This document shows positions 11,401 to 23,360 of a stretch of 64,000 nucleotides of DNA, in pieces. Both the position numbers and the translations under genes were made by a program. The notes beneath the pieces were generated by a model that saw only the letters and a program-made list of their open reading frames with translations, was not told the origin of the DNA and did not search any database. Origin of the DNA: Sorghum bicolor (Eukaryota > Streptophyta > Magnoliopsida > Poales > Poaceae). Position 1 is the stretch's first letter. Every line of letters begins with the position of its first letter. The stretch is from assembly GCF_000003195.3 (NCBI RefSeq), contig NC_012879.2:34961596-35025595 (forward strand), read 5' to 3'.

Positions 11401-11562
11401 TCAAGGCGAAGCTATAGGAAGAAGAATCACGGCCAGAGGTGAACCAGAGAGTCTCGCCACGTGGCCGGTGATCTCTATGAACTCCGGCGAGGTGGAGCTC
11501 GCGACGGAGTTGGCAATGCGACCTCACCGGTGCTCGGCTAAGGAAATGGAGTGGACGTCGAG
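8402..11562 (-). mobile_element. G2 5' LTR, piece 2 of 3
   Basis: About 3.2 kb with no supported gene. It aligns in blocks to the G LTRs, for example 8820-9350 with 18850-19380 ('ctggaggggtattcctagcactcacccaagcat' region), then A+T-rich sequence 9850-11050 and a GC-rich block 11100-11562. Short ORFs here (8806-9340, 9500-9860, 11061-11527) have no recognisable domain and are disrupted in G, so I do not call them. The LTR is interrupted by F at 11563. Confidence 0.85.
11558..11562. repeat. TSD TCGAG, left copy (element F)
   Basis: TCGAG precedes the F LTR start TGTTGACGG and recurs at 35427-35431 right after the F 3' LTR end. Confidence 0.95.
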
Positions 11563-12771
11563 TGTTGACGGTTCTTAAGTATCAAATTTAATTATCAAAT
11601 AAACAAGGGAAAGGACCAATATGCAACCAACACCTAGAATTAGGGTTTGATCTGACAGAATTCCACGAGTTTTGTTGTTTATCTATTTCTGCAGGAGGTT
11701 ATCAGGAAATAAGGAAGAAAGTCCCACATGTCGGGATTACATAGAGATATCAATGCACCGCGTGATTTTCTACCATCTAGAAGACTCCAGAAGCCACGAG
11801 AACAAAGCAGAGGCCGAAAGGGGCCAGGCCCAGGGCGCCCGGCCCCTGCTGGATTCCGTTCGGGACTCTCTTCGCACACGATGTTCCACCGACCTAATGG
11901 ATCAAAGATAACGTAGTACCACCTCGCCTACCGACCCAAAAACGCATAGAGGAGGAGGACTATATAAGGAGACCCCCCTGGCCCCTGGAGGAGACAAGAA
12001 GTTATCATAGAGATTGAGGGGTGCCCTCGAAGGAAAACCTCTTCTCTAAATAATATTTCTTTTTAGGCTTAGCAACCAATGTAAGTAGAAATAGATCTTC
12101 TAGTTTCTACTAGATTGAGAGAGATGGAGTAGAGGTGTAGATTGGAGGAAGCCCGGCCTGTCGGTGTCTACTCCGAGCTTGTACCTGCGGGATCAAGTTC
12201 TCCTAACCCGAAGCTTACTAATAGGATTCTTCAGTATTTCAACTTCTAAATTCTAGTAAGTTCTTGTTTTATTGTTCTTCTGGTTTATGAGTTTACTTTA
12301 ATCTCTTCGCGTAGAGTTTAGAGTAATCATTGCTGGCGTAAACGTGGTGTATAGGCTGGGGTACTCATAGATATTCCCTGACTAGCTAGACCGTGGTAGT
12401 AGTGAGGAACGTGACAATTCTGAGTTATCTTTGCAGACCATATCTCGTTAGCAGGAAGGATATGGTTTATAGGTGCGGGTTGAACATCCTTTGTGGTGTC
12501 TAGATTTCGTTAGCCTGCCCAATAGAACAGTAGATCATCCTTACCAAGGTTAGAAGGAGATTACGGTTGTAGTCTTCTCTATTTATCACTCACATCGAGA
12601 ACATTATTTGTTGCCTAAAGGATTAGTAGTAATAGACCGGTTAGTCAGATGCACTCTTTCTCCTAGTGGTAAAAAATAAATACGATACTCTGGATAATTT
12701 CCCGGGTGAAGTGCTCACTGATATCCGTGCGCTTGCGGATCAATTCCTTATTGCGTTCCCAAATATCAACA
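11563..12771 (+). repeat. F 5' LTR
   Basis: Runs from TGTTGACGG to ATATCAACA. It has GGGCGCCC at 11833-11840 and TATATAAGG at 11961-11969. It is near-identical to the 3' LTR, which carries an extra 21 bp that duplicates the GGGCGCCC box. ORFs at 11672-11916 lie in U3 and are not genes. Confidence 0.95.
11961..11969 (+). promoter_or_regulatory. F LTR TATA box
   Basis: TATATAAGG lies about 120 bp downstream of the GGGCGCCC box, in the sequence 'ggaggaggac-TATA-agacccccctggcccc'. The copy in the 3' LTR is at 34616-34624, and D has the same at 61561-61569. Confidence 0.75.
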
Positions 12772-12779
12772 AGCATTTT

Positions 12780-12797
12780 TGGCGCCGTTGCCGAGGA
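12780..12797 (+). other. F primer-binding site, Asp-tRNA type
   Basis: TGGCGCCGTTGCCGAGGA, 8 nt after the LTR end at 12771. It is the standard Athila PBS with one late change. Confidence 0.88.
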
Positions 12798-12905
12798 GAA
12801 AGACGGTTTGCTGAGATAACCTTGAGTCTTACTACTAGCTTGTATCTATACTTTTATCTTTTCTTATCTTTTATATTCTGTATTTATTTTCTTTACTCTT
12901 ACCTT

Positions 12906-13559
12906 ATGGAAAACCAAAATTCTAAATCGATCCATGAATCTGCAATCCCTTCAGTAACTGACCTTTTACCATGGGAATCATCACAGCCTATCCAAACATC
13001 CCAGTATATGTTAAGTTCTAGGTTGATTGCCATGATTCAAAACCTATCTTTTTTGGGAAAGGAAGACGAAAACCCTTACCTTCATATTAGAGATTTTGAG
13101 CAAACATGTGATTGTCTTCGCATTGAAGGCATTTCTGATAAAACTTTACGTTGGAAGCTTTTTCCTTTTTCCTTAAGGGGAGAAGCTAGACAATGGTACA
13201 GTGAGAAGGTAAGTCAACAACGAGGTGAATGGGGAATTTTACGAGCCAACTTTTGTCTAGATTTTTATTCCCTCGACCGTATAGCCGACCATAGACTCGA
13301 AGTCCTATCTTTTAAACAAAAAGATAATGAAACTTTAGGAAAATCCTAGAAACGTTTTTCTGATCTTTTAGAATCTGGTCCAAACCTTAATCTTGAGGAC
13401 CCTGTTCTTTTATTTCACTTTTTTTGAGGTCTTCAGAAAAATTACAAACAAATGCTACACACAATGTCTAGAGGTTCTTTCTTTCGCATCCCTACTAATG
13501 AAGCTAGAGTGATCCTAGATAGAATCCTAGAAGCTGAGATGGATAATACCCTTCATGAT
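12906..13559 (+). pseudogene. gag: F gag
   Basis: Structural protein of the retrotransposon particle. The ATG at 12906 is the first in frame after the leader (the upstream in-frame ORF start at 12666 is inside the LTR). The retrotransposon-gag core is visible around codons 60-150: DFEQTCDCLRIEGI, LFPFSLRGEARQWY and RIADHRLEVLSFKQ. Two in-frame stops break it, TAG at 13347-13349 and TGA at 13425-13427, with no frameshift. Downstream residues GLQKNYKQML and EARVILDRILEAE continue the gag C-terminus. The boundary with the protease region is approximate. Confidence 0.85.
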
Positions 13560-14402
13560 GAAACCTACGAAGCCGAAGTAGACACTCTACCAAATTCTTC
13601 ATCTACTTTAGCTATCCCAAGTTCTGAGCCACAAGAGGAAGAAATTCCACCACCGGACTTCATGCTGGATATAGAATCCGATCTTTTTGCCGATTTTGGA
13701 AACATTTCAAACTACTATTCTATTGACAAACCCCAAAACGGCCAGTTTAGCATTTATTTACCAAGTGAATATCAATTGAGAGAGCTTATCTCAGTCATGA
13801 GTAGCAAATGGTTGGAGGAATCAGAGCTTTCCTCTGATGTGATCCGTTTGGACACACCCTCTATAACTATACGCTGTGCTTATAATTCTGATCGATTTAA
13901 TGCTCTCTATAATCCTGTTGTGGGGATCAACATCATGTCTGAATATTTTGCACTTAAACTATTTAAAAATCTTGTCTTAACCCCCACAACAAAGGTTATA
14001 AAGGAATCTTCGGGACGATTAGTCCCCAGTCTTTGAATTATTAATGTCCTACCTCTTACGGTAGAAGGCTCCATGGTTCATTTGAACTTCTATATCTTTA
14101 ATACATGGGACTTCGACCTGTTGATAGGATAACCTTTTAGAAGACTCCTTTATGAAGGTCATACTGGAAAGCTACACATTTCTTTTGGAAAAACTTTTAA
14201 ATCCCCAATAACAATTTTACACTCCTTAAACAATAAGGCCGAGTCATATCTTTTGCCTGAACCTATGGAGGAGGTAAAGGCTGCATCTCTAGAGCTTTTA
14301 GATGAACCAGACTTAGAAGATGAAACTCCTTTCTTCACAGAAGAAGAAGCCGAGCCTTCTGAACCTGAACCCTTAGATGAGTTTGCAGAAACACCTAGAC
14401 CC
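13560..14402 (+). pseudogene. F protease-like region and acidic linker, degenerate active site
   Basis: This continues the gag frame. The segment near 13900-13960 reads NPVVGINIMSEYFAL where related elements have DTGSxVNIM, so the catalytic Asp-Thr-Gly is not recognisable here. An LIG(stop)PF motif near 14121-14140 corresponds to the GRPF motif, with a TAA at 14130-14132; another stop, TGA, is at 14034-14036. A glutamate/proline-rich linker (PEPMEEVKAASLELLDEPDL and following) leads to the RT. In A and B the equivalent position holds two clearer protease domains. Confidence 0.7.
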
Positions 14403-15930
14403 CCCATAGAGCTTAAAACTTTACCACCCGGTCTTACCTATGCTTTCCTAAACAATAATCTAGAGTTTCCTGTGAACATTAGTGATAAACTCACTCAGGA
14501 TCAAACTCTGCGATTAATGACCATTCTTGAGAAACATCACTCAGTTTTTGGCTATTCACTCCAAGATCTTACAGGAATCAGTCCTATGATTTGTACCCAT
14601 CGTATTCTAACAGATCCTTCTGTTACATCTTCTCGAGAACCCCAACGTAGACTTAACAACACTATGAGAGAGGTAGTTAAAAAGGAAGTTATAAAGTTGC
14701 TGCATGCAGGGATTATATATCCTGTGCCGCATAGTGAGTGGGTAAGCCCAGTACAAGTTGTGCCTAAAAAGGGAGGCATGACTGTTATTATGAATGAAAA
14801 GAACGAGCTAATTCCGTAGCGCACCGTCACAGGATGGCGGATGTGCATAGACTATAGAAAATTAAACAAAGCCACGAGAAAGGATCACTTTCCTTTACCT
14901 TTTATAGATGAGATGCTAGAGCGGTTAGCAAACCATTCGTTCTTCTGTTTCTTAGATGGATATTCAGGGTATCACCAAATCCCGATCCATCCCGATGATC
15001 AAAGCAAAACCACTTTTACATGCCCATATGGAACTTATGCTTATCGTAGAATGTCTTTTGGGTTATGTAATGCACCAGCTTCTTTTCAAAGATGCATGAT
15101 GTCTATATTTTCTGATATGATTGAAGAGATTATGGAAGTTTTCATGGATGATTTCTCTGTTTATGGAAAAACTTTTGATAGTTGTCTTGAAAACTTAGAC
15201 AAGGTTTTGCAAAGATGTGAAGAAAAGCACTTAGTCCTTAATTGGGAAAAATGTCATTTCATGGTTAGGGAAGGAATAGTGCTGGGACACCTAGTGTCTG
15301 AAAGAGGTATTGAGGTAGACAAAGCTAAAATTGAAGTAATTGAACAACTACCTCCATCTGTGAATATAAAAGGAATTCGAAGCTTTCTTGGCCATGCTGG
15401 TTTTTATCGTAGATTCATAAAAGATTTTTCATTTATTGCTAGACCACTTACTCTTTTGCTAGCCAACGATGCTCCTTTCGAATTTGATGATGCATGTCTA
15501 ACATCTTTCAATTTATTAAAGAAAGCACTCATCTCTGCACCAATCATTCAACCCCCTGATTGGTCGTTGCCTTTTGAAATTATGTGTGATGCTTGTGATT
15601 ATGCTGTGGGGGCAGTATTGGGACAAACTAAAAATAAGAAGCATCATACAATTGCTTATGCCAGTAAAACTTTGACAGGAGCTCAACTTAATTATGCAAC
15701 CACTGAAAAAGAGCTTCTGGCTGTTATCTTTGCCATTGATAAATTTAGATCTTATTTAGTTAGAGCTAAAATAATTGTTTACACTGATCATGCTGCACTA
15801 AAATATTTGCTCACTAAAAAAGATGCTAAACCTCGCCTGATTAGATGGATCTTATTACTCCAAGAATTTGACTTAGAAATAAAAGATAAAAAGGGAGTAG
15901 AAAATTCTGTTGCTGATCACTTGTCTAGAA
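14403..15930 (+). pseudogene. pol: F reverse transcriptase and RNase H
   Basis: Copies the element RNA into DNA and degrades the RNA template. Visible motifs are REPQRRLNNTMREVVKKEV (RT N-terminus), [51 protein letters not shown] and the active site FMDD at 15141-15152. RNase H follows with [23 protein letters not shown] and [11 protein letters not shown]. One in-frame stop, TAG at 14817-14819, lies just before the IDYRKLN block. The RNase H connects to integrase through [14 protein letters not shown]. The lineage is Athila by these motifs (established family knowledge). Confidence 0.93.
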
Positions 15931-17300
15931 TGTATTTTAAGAGTCCACTGGAAACCCCCATCAATGATTCACTCCGGGACGACATGCTCTACGGGATTAA
16001 CAGGTCTGACCCCTGGTATGCAGATATTGTTAATTTTATGGTTTCAGGGTATGTACCACCAGGAGCAAACAAGAAGAAGCTTATTCAAGAAAGTCGTTCA
16101 CATATATGGGATGAGCCATACCTCTTCCGAGTATGCTCTGATGGCTTACTCAGGAGATGTGTGACCACTGAGGAAGGATGGAAGATCATCGACAGATGTC
16201 ATTCATCACCATATGGAGGTCACTATGGAGCATTCCGTACACATTCAAAGATCTGGCAGTGTGGATTCTACTGGCCTACAATGTATGAAGACACGAAGCA
16301 ATATATCAGAAGATGTGGGCCATGTCAAAGGCACAGAAACATAAATACAAGGGATGCAATGCCACTCACCAACAACCTTCAGATTGAGCTCTTCGATGTT
16401 TGGGGAATAGACTACATGGGTCCATTTCCTCCATCAAAGAAGTGTGAGTATATCTTGGTGGCAGTTGATTATGTCTCCAAGTGGGTAGAGGCATTACCTT
16501 GCAAGCATGCCGACAACATCAGTTCAAAGAGGATGCTTGAAGAAATTATATTTCCAAGATTTGGAGTCCCCAGAGTAGTGATAAGTGATGAAGGAGCACA
16601 CTTCATCGACAAACGCTTCAAGCAATATCTATCAAAACATGGAATCCGTCACAACGTCGCTACCCCCTATCATCCTTAGACAAGTGGCCAAGCAGAGACT
16701 TCCAACAAGCAAATTAAGAATATTCTTTAGAAGACAGTAAATGAAATGGGAACGGCGTGGAAAGACAAGTTACCCGATGCACTCTGGGCATACCGAACAG
16801 CATACAAGACCCCAATTGGAATGTCTCCATACCAATTGGTGTATGGGAAGACTTGTCATCTACCTGTTGAACTAGAGTTCAAAGCACACTGGGCCATAAA
16901 GAGATGGAATATGGACCTAGATGTTGCTGGAGATTATAGAAGAATGCAACTATCAGAATTGGAAGAATGGCGAGAGAAGGCATATCACAACTCAAAGATC
17001 TACAAAGAAAGAGTCAAAAGGTGGCATGACAAGAGAATCAAGAAGAAGGAGTTCACACCCGGAGATAAGGTATTATTTTTTAATTCCAGGGTGAAACTTT
17101 GCGGGCATGAAAAACTCCGGAGCAAATGGGAAGGACCATTCAAGGTAATTAATTCATCATCCCACGGAGCTATCACACTTCAAAATGACGAAGGTACGTT
17201 ATTCAAGGTAAAAGGTCAACGCCTTAAATTATTTTTAGAGCCCAATAAAGAATTAGAAGAAATAGACGTAGTCCATTTTTACCTTCCCATGGAGAATTAG
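15931..17300 (+). pseudogene. pol: F integrase
   Basis: Inserts the DNA copy into the genome. The zinc-binding HHCC region is [16 protein letters not shown] ... CGPCQRH (about 16196-16335). The catalytic core shows D in WGIDYMGPF (about 16402-16428), D in [10 protein letters not shown] (about 16576-16605) and E in GQAETSNK (about 16687-16710). Two in-frame TAG codons, 16677-16679 and 16728-16730, flank the catalytic Glu. The C-terminal part keeps [20 protein letters not shown] and ends [20 protein letters not shown] without a chromodomain, as usual for Athila. The stop codon is at 17298-17300. Confidence 0.93.
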
Positions 17301-17676
17301 AGCCCGACCTTTTTAGTCTGATGTTTTCGGGTTATACATATATTTTTCTAAATAATTTTGCATCTAGAAACGCGCTCGAGGAAGTGGGCCCACAGAGGGG
17401 CTAGAGAGAGGGCGGGCGCCCAGATCAGGTGGGCAGGCGCCCAGCTCCTGTTCCCCTCGGTCCCAATTTTCTCTATTATGGAAAATGCACTTATGGTAAT
17501 CCGAATAATCCCTCAGATGGAAAGTTTCGCACGCACATCGACGGGAGCAACCCGAACAATCCCTAGAGGCACTTTTTGACCCCTATATAAACAGACCCCT
17601 GACCTCAGTTTTCAAACACCAAACCACCAAGCCTTCTCACCTTCAATTAGAGCTTGATTAGTTCCTTGCTGCTCCA
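17301..17676 (+). promoter_or_regulatory. F internal promoter between integrase and ORF2
   Basis: Two GC-rich boxes like those in the LTR U3 (GGGCGCCC at 17414-17421, GGCGCCC at 17436-17442) are followed by TATATAA at 17584-17590 and an ATG at 17677. Box-to-TATA spacing (about 145-165 bp) is near that in the LTR (about 120 bp), and 'agaccccTGaCC' follows the TATA as in the LTRs. The layout suggests a separate transcript for ORF2 (inference). Confidence 0.6.
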
Positions 17677-18079
17677 ATGGCCGAGAAGTACCACGATGAT
17701 TGGGAAGTCGTCCCCTTCAACCTCAACATGGAGCCTGTGGAAGACCCCGATGCCCGTGCTCTCGTCCCGGCCAACACAGAGCGACAGCTAGAAGCCATGC
17801 CATTACGCCAATGCAGCTCCGCCCAATCCTATCATGCTCAACCAGTTCTCATCGCACCGCCACAACCCCTACTTCTCAAGGGATCATCATCCAAGACGAA
17901 GACCACCATCAAGGTGCCAACCGGCACAAGGATCCTTCCACCTAGACCCAATGAGAGAGTCGTTGGAGTCAAGACCAACCGGAGCGGCGAGATCAGCAGT
18001 ATTCGCTACACTACGGAGGAGGAAAGGCCTTACTTCGAAGGGATTAGAGCAGCCAAAGTCCGTTTCGTCCCTCCAAAGG
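17677..18079 (+). CDS. F ORF2, 5' part (interrupted by element G)
   Basis: The first 134 codons of an ORF that continues at 32683-32909 once G and one TSD copy are removed; the total is 630 nt, with no internal stop seen in either piece. The N-terminal part is Pro/Ser/Thr-rich (GSSSKTKTTIKVPTGTRILP) with ERVVGVKTNRSGEISSIRY and TTEEERPYFEGIRAAKVRF. No known domain is recognised. Athila-type elements often carry an extra ORF downstream of integrase; some are env-like, but I see no signal peptide or membrane segment here. The track-like extension to 18228 runs into the G LTR and is spurious. Confidence 0.75.
18075..18079. repeat. TSD AAAGG, left copy (element G)
   Basis: AAAGG precedes TGTCACGG at 18080 and recurs at 32678-32682 after GTGTTACA. 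Confidence 0.95.
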
Positions 18080-21000
18080 TGTCACGGAACCGTCCAAATT
18101 ATAAGAGCACAAGTACAAAAACAATCACCGAAGTGATCAATTTATCATACTTGATCCCATATAACTCCGGTAGTCCAACAAAATCACGAGGGATTTCAAA
18201 CCAACCAACATACAAGCCAAGATCGTAGTGATTCAACATAACAAGTCACACGTTACATACATTTCGCAAGTAGTTCAAATACATCGGAGTTCGATAAGGT
18301 TATTACAACTCAAGTTTACAAATAGCGGAAGCAAAGTAATTTGAAACCAATATCACTTTTATTTCAAATACGTGCCAGTACCATGGTCCATTCCAACAAA
18401 AGCATCATAGATGAGGTAACTAGGAAGGATCATGCCCATGATCTTACTCCTTCCCTATAGCAGGAGTCATCCAAATCTTGCAGTAGCTATGATACATCAC
18501 AACCTGCAACAAGTGGGAATAAACCCTGAGTATGAGAATGTACTCAGCTAGACTTACCCGTCATAAACCAGAAATAAATGACACCAAGGAGTATGCAAGG
18601 CTGATATATAAGTGGAGCTTGTTGGACAACATTTTGCATAAAAAGCTTAAGTATAAATAGTTAAACCCTTCTTATTTAGCATCCATTTAATTCTCATTAA
18701 CCTATCAACTAGATTAGCACCTGTACTAAGCAATCACTTGATTAATATCAATCAATAATAACCATATCATGTTTATCAAGGCCGTGATAATCATCATCAT
18801 CATAGAACCATTAAGTTATTTAGTGAATGCTACGTTTGCCGCTGCTCTGTCAAGTTCTCACTATCCGGGAGAGACGGCGATTCGAATCGATTCCTATCTA
18901 GCTGGAGGGGTATTCCTAGCACTCACCCAAGCATCCCCCGTCGGAGAGCCAACGGGTCACCTTTGGTACGACTCAGGAATCGCGGTTCCGATCAGCGCTG
19001 CACTCCCAGGGCTACCACTCTGCCAGGGAGGTCAGGAATTTTAACTCACCTGCCTTTGGACTTACGCCAATGGTACCCCGCACACCGCACTTCCTCCGGT
19101 AGTGCGCACTTTATACTTGCCGGTCTTCCGGCCTGAGTCATACTACTAGGCTTCACGGTCGGAACGAGTTATCCGGCCAACTAAGTGTTAGGCATGCGTT
19201 CAACATGACAAGAGGACGTACAACGATCGGTCCTTAACCGACGCAGATGGGGATAGATCCACACCCAAGACCTCCATGCCTTGTTGCGTCACTATCATCA
19301 TTCCGCCCGGTCTCCTTTCATATTATTAACACATGGTTCTTTTCCACGATAGCAAATATAGCCAACCGTGATCCGGAATCCACCTATATCCTGCAGGTGA
19401 CAGGAAATCACCAGGCTTGTACCGAGCTAAGCATGGCTAAGCATAGACGTGATTCTGACTAATTAGGATTCAGGTTATATATATACTGGACAAGGAAGGG
19501 TATATATATGCAGCAAGGCTTTCATCCAACTCCTATACTTAATGCAACAATACATATATAACATATATATACTCATTCACTTTCAGAAAGTAGGAGGCTT
19601 ATAATGCTCCGGGGCTTGCCTGGAATGTGACATCGAGTCAGATTAGTTAGCTTGCTCCGTCTTGGTGACATCTAAGATCATAACACTTGCTTAATCATTC
19701 CATCTTCGGGATGATCCACCATCACGTCCTTCACGTGGTTCATCTAGCGTACCTAGATGACATGCAAGATGCAAGTGCATGAACACATGGAAGTGCAATA
19801 GACAAAGCATCACACACAAGAAGCATGGCAAGAGCATGGTTACACTAAACACACTTAAGCACATCTCATTGCTCAACTTAATGATTACACAACCAACATG
19901 CTAAGACAACAAAGAATGCAACCAAGTATATCAGGCATGACATACATATTTCACAAGATCTCAGGTGTAATAACTTGGCCATTATCAAAGACATGAGTCA
20001 TACATAGCAATATACCAAGCAACAGCAATAAAAAGAAATCTGCCATTTTTAGGACCGTTAACAGCAGCTGAGTAAATAAATCATAACTGGAGTTACACAA
20101 CTCCAAAAGACATGAATTAAGATATTCTGGAAAGCTTAAGAAATTATCTGCATTTCATATTTAGACATCAAAGTATGATTCTCAACCTAAACTGGTCGAA
20201 ATTATAAAGCTCCAGAATCTGTCCCTGACAAACAGAGAGCAGCCATTTCTGGAATCAAACTTTGAACGGACATAACTCACAAACCACAGGGCCAAATACT
20301 ACCAAATTTTAACAGCAGCTAGATAGATGAATTATCTACAACTTTGCTATAAACAAGATTCCCAGAAAACACCATTTACATATTGTAATCCAAACAGTTC
20401 CACAAACTGTCCAGAAACAACAATTGCAAACAATTAATTATTAACTTATGTTTCAAACATGCATTTGAGCAAAATCATTGTTACCAACAGTTTGCACATA
20501 TCTAAAGAACACCAGAAAACATAGTGGTCATTACCAAATAAATTTATTTAATGCATTTCTTAATTTATTTGGATAATAAGGTGAATTAAAGAACATACCA
20601 AAAATGTACAGTAAATTCCACCAAAATTACAGTAGCCTCTACATACTATAAATAGGCTACTATACAAATTTCATTGTATTTTAACAAACATAGCAGTCTC
20701 TATGAAAAGATAAATTGCTATTGCAATTGACCATGTGAGAGCAAGATAAATCTAAAACTCACATTTTATTCAAACACATGACCATAATATATATCAACAT
20801 GATACAACAATATCACAGAATGGTAGTGGAACAACATTTTCTATTTTTACATTTTAATTTATAATTATAAACCATTTATCAAGCCCCATGAAGACATCTC
20901 TGTTCAAAACATGGACAGAATGTGTCATGCCACATTAAACATCTATAACTTGTGGTTCACATGTCCATAATTTATGGTTGTGTACTTTCTAGAAATCTTA

Positions 21001-23346
21001 AGAAATTGTGAACAACTTTGTTATAAACATCTAGAGCTAAATCTACAAGTAACAAAGTCTTACATAACAAACAATGCAATCCAGTGTGGGTTTAGACAGA
21101 AACTGGAACAATACTTTAAACTACTATAACTAAATATATGCTCGACGAAAAATTGTGCTATTTATCTTTTTGGAAAGCTTATGAAAAGTACTACAACTCA
21201 TATATTTTCATCCAGGCATGATTCACAACCTAACTGAGCCAAACAATATAAACATGCAGATCCACTCAGAATAGGAGCAAAGCAACACAGAGCATTTGTT
21301 ATTTTTATAACTCCTAATCTGTCATGTCTAAATTCATGAAACATTTACCAGACATCAAATATCATATGAAAAGCTTGTCACAATATTTTCACATTTATTT
21401 CAGCAATAATACAGTGGTTATGAAAAAGACAAATATAGCAAACAATTAAAACCGAACTGCACAAATCTATTTTTACCGTTAAAACTTAAAACTAAAACAT
21501 GCAATAATATAGATCTATTGCATAGACAATTTCATAAGGATTCCAAAAAGTCCACATTTGCTATTTTACGACTTTTCTACGAATTTCTATGCATTTCCAA
21601 ACTTTATCCATGAAATCTGCAAAAACAAAAGAAAAGGAAAACAGATCTTGCACCGGGAACCCTAGCTTTTCCAAAAATCACGCCACCGCCCAGTAACACT
21701 ATTGATATGAGTCTTAGCTTCGCATCTGGAACCCTGAGTTGTTTCATATTCTAACCCGAGGTCCCTGCCTTCTTCTTCCCAACGAACAGAACCAGAGAGG
21801 AACCGGAGAGTGGAGAATGGAGAGGTCTGCCTCTCTGATCAACTGGCTCTTGGTGTAGGCACGAAAAGGGACGGCCAGACCCTCACCATGGCCAGCCGCG
21901 GCCATGCCCTGCCCGTGCAGCGGCAGCCACGAGCTGTGCCCGCCGGCCATGGCGGACATGACTCTGGGCGGCGGGGTGAGCGCCGAGGAGGAGAAGAGAG
22001 GGGCAAAGGAAGTGAGGGCGAGTGGATGAAGGAGTAAGGAGTGCCTCTGGCTTGTCCCAGATAGCAGCAAAGGCGATGTGGAGGTGTCACCCACGGCGGG
22101 ACAAGCTCTGCTGCAAGGTGACCACGTAGCCATTTCATCGAGCACGTGGCGTGCAGCGAGGTGGCCGGCGTGGGAGGCGATTTCGGGCCATTTGCGGGCC
22201 GAATTGGACAATAGGCCTAAAACGAAGTTTGCTCTACTCTTGACACTCTCCAACTTTGATTAAGGTGCCATGGTCATTAGAGTTGCAGATTAGGAGATAA
22301 TTAGATGCCAAGCTATGAGTGTCAACGAATTGATAGCGATTAGCAAAACTCGAAATTGATGACTAAAACAAACTCAAACTGGTGTCATCTTTTGGCATGC
22401 TCTAGCCCACAATATATACTCCAACTTTTATTAAGGAATCAACTGAAGTTGTTTAACAAAATTTGGAGAACGCGGAATGCCAACGCGATGAACTGTAATT
22501 CCAGACTTAGAAATCCGAAATGCTAGAATCTACAGCAGATTCGATCTTGTGACTATTATTTGACAGGCTTAGAAGATGATTCAGATTTGTGCACTTTAAC
22601 AAAGTTTGTAGAATACAAACTATACTACAACTTTTATTAAAGGACCTTATACTGTTTCTGCCTGGTTAGTAAGATACAAGGCTCGCAACTAGGGTACCCG
22701 AAACTGAGCACCTTGAGGACTTTGCCAAATTTCTGGGGTTCCAAAACAGCACTGCATTGAATCTTGTGAGCTTAATTTGACTAGGATAGGTACCAAACTA
22801 GCTCTTGAACTTTAAATAAAGTTTGTTCTACAGAAGCAAAACTACAACTTTTATTTAAGGTCCAACATCATAACTGGTACCCAAGTCAAACTTTCACTTT
22901 GGTCAAAGCAGCAACTTGATAAAGCTTGAATTAAGGTTTTAGGCCAATTGAAGCATTTTCTAGGCACAAGCTCAACATGAACCCTTCATGACCTTTGTTG
23001 TAGAGTTCATCTAGAGTCACTTGGTCAAGATTGCAAGGTTAGGTTAGTAACCTAAGGTTCTGTTCACTTGATAAGGTCATTCCAACAAGCATGTAACTTA
23101 TCCTTTCATTTGACCTTTTGAATCCAAACTTCACGAAACTTTTTCAGTGATCAACCTAGGTAGAGATGGAGGTGATACATGTGAAAGAAGCACCATCAAC
23201 ACCCACAAGCTCTATTATGTAGGATCATCAAGCATTCACTTGTCACAACATCAAAGTATGTTTCATACTATCATATATGAACAAATGATGCTTATGCTCA
23301 TGAAATGTAAGTGCCAAAATGCAAGACAAACACCTGGGGTGTTACA
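18080..23346 (-). repeat. G 3' LTR
   Basis: 5.27 kb with no supported gene. It contains a block shared with G2 (18820-19420), a TA-rich inverted run (19473-19510), long A+T-rich sequence (19900-21700), a GC-rich block (21740-22200) and several scattered copies of 'ctacaacttttattaa' (22420-22860). A 169-codon ORF on the minus strand (22253-21744) is described separately. Confidence 0.93.
21744..22253 (-). other. 169-codon ORF in the GC-rich block of the G 3' LTR
   Basis: An ORF in element sense beginning MESVKSRANFVLGLLSNSAR and continuing Ser/Pro/His-rich. The copy in the other LTR (31586-31077) is also 169 codons, with a different last few residues caused by an indel. LTR identity alone would keep both open. 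No domain is recognised. It could be a leader ORF, a captured exon fragment, or chance in a stop-poor GC-rich segment. Confidence 0.25.
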
Positions 23347-23360
23347 GCCCTCCCCCCTTA
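23347..23360 (-). other. G polypurine tract
   Basis: The minus strand reads TAAGGGGGGAGGGC directly before the LTR start TGTAACACCCC. This is the clearest sign that G runs on the minus strand. Confidence 0.85.
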
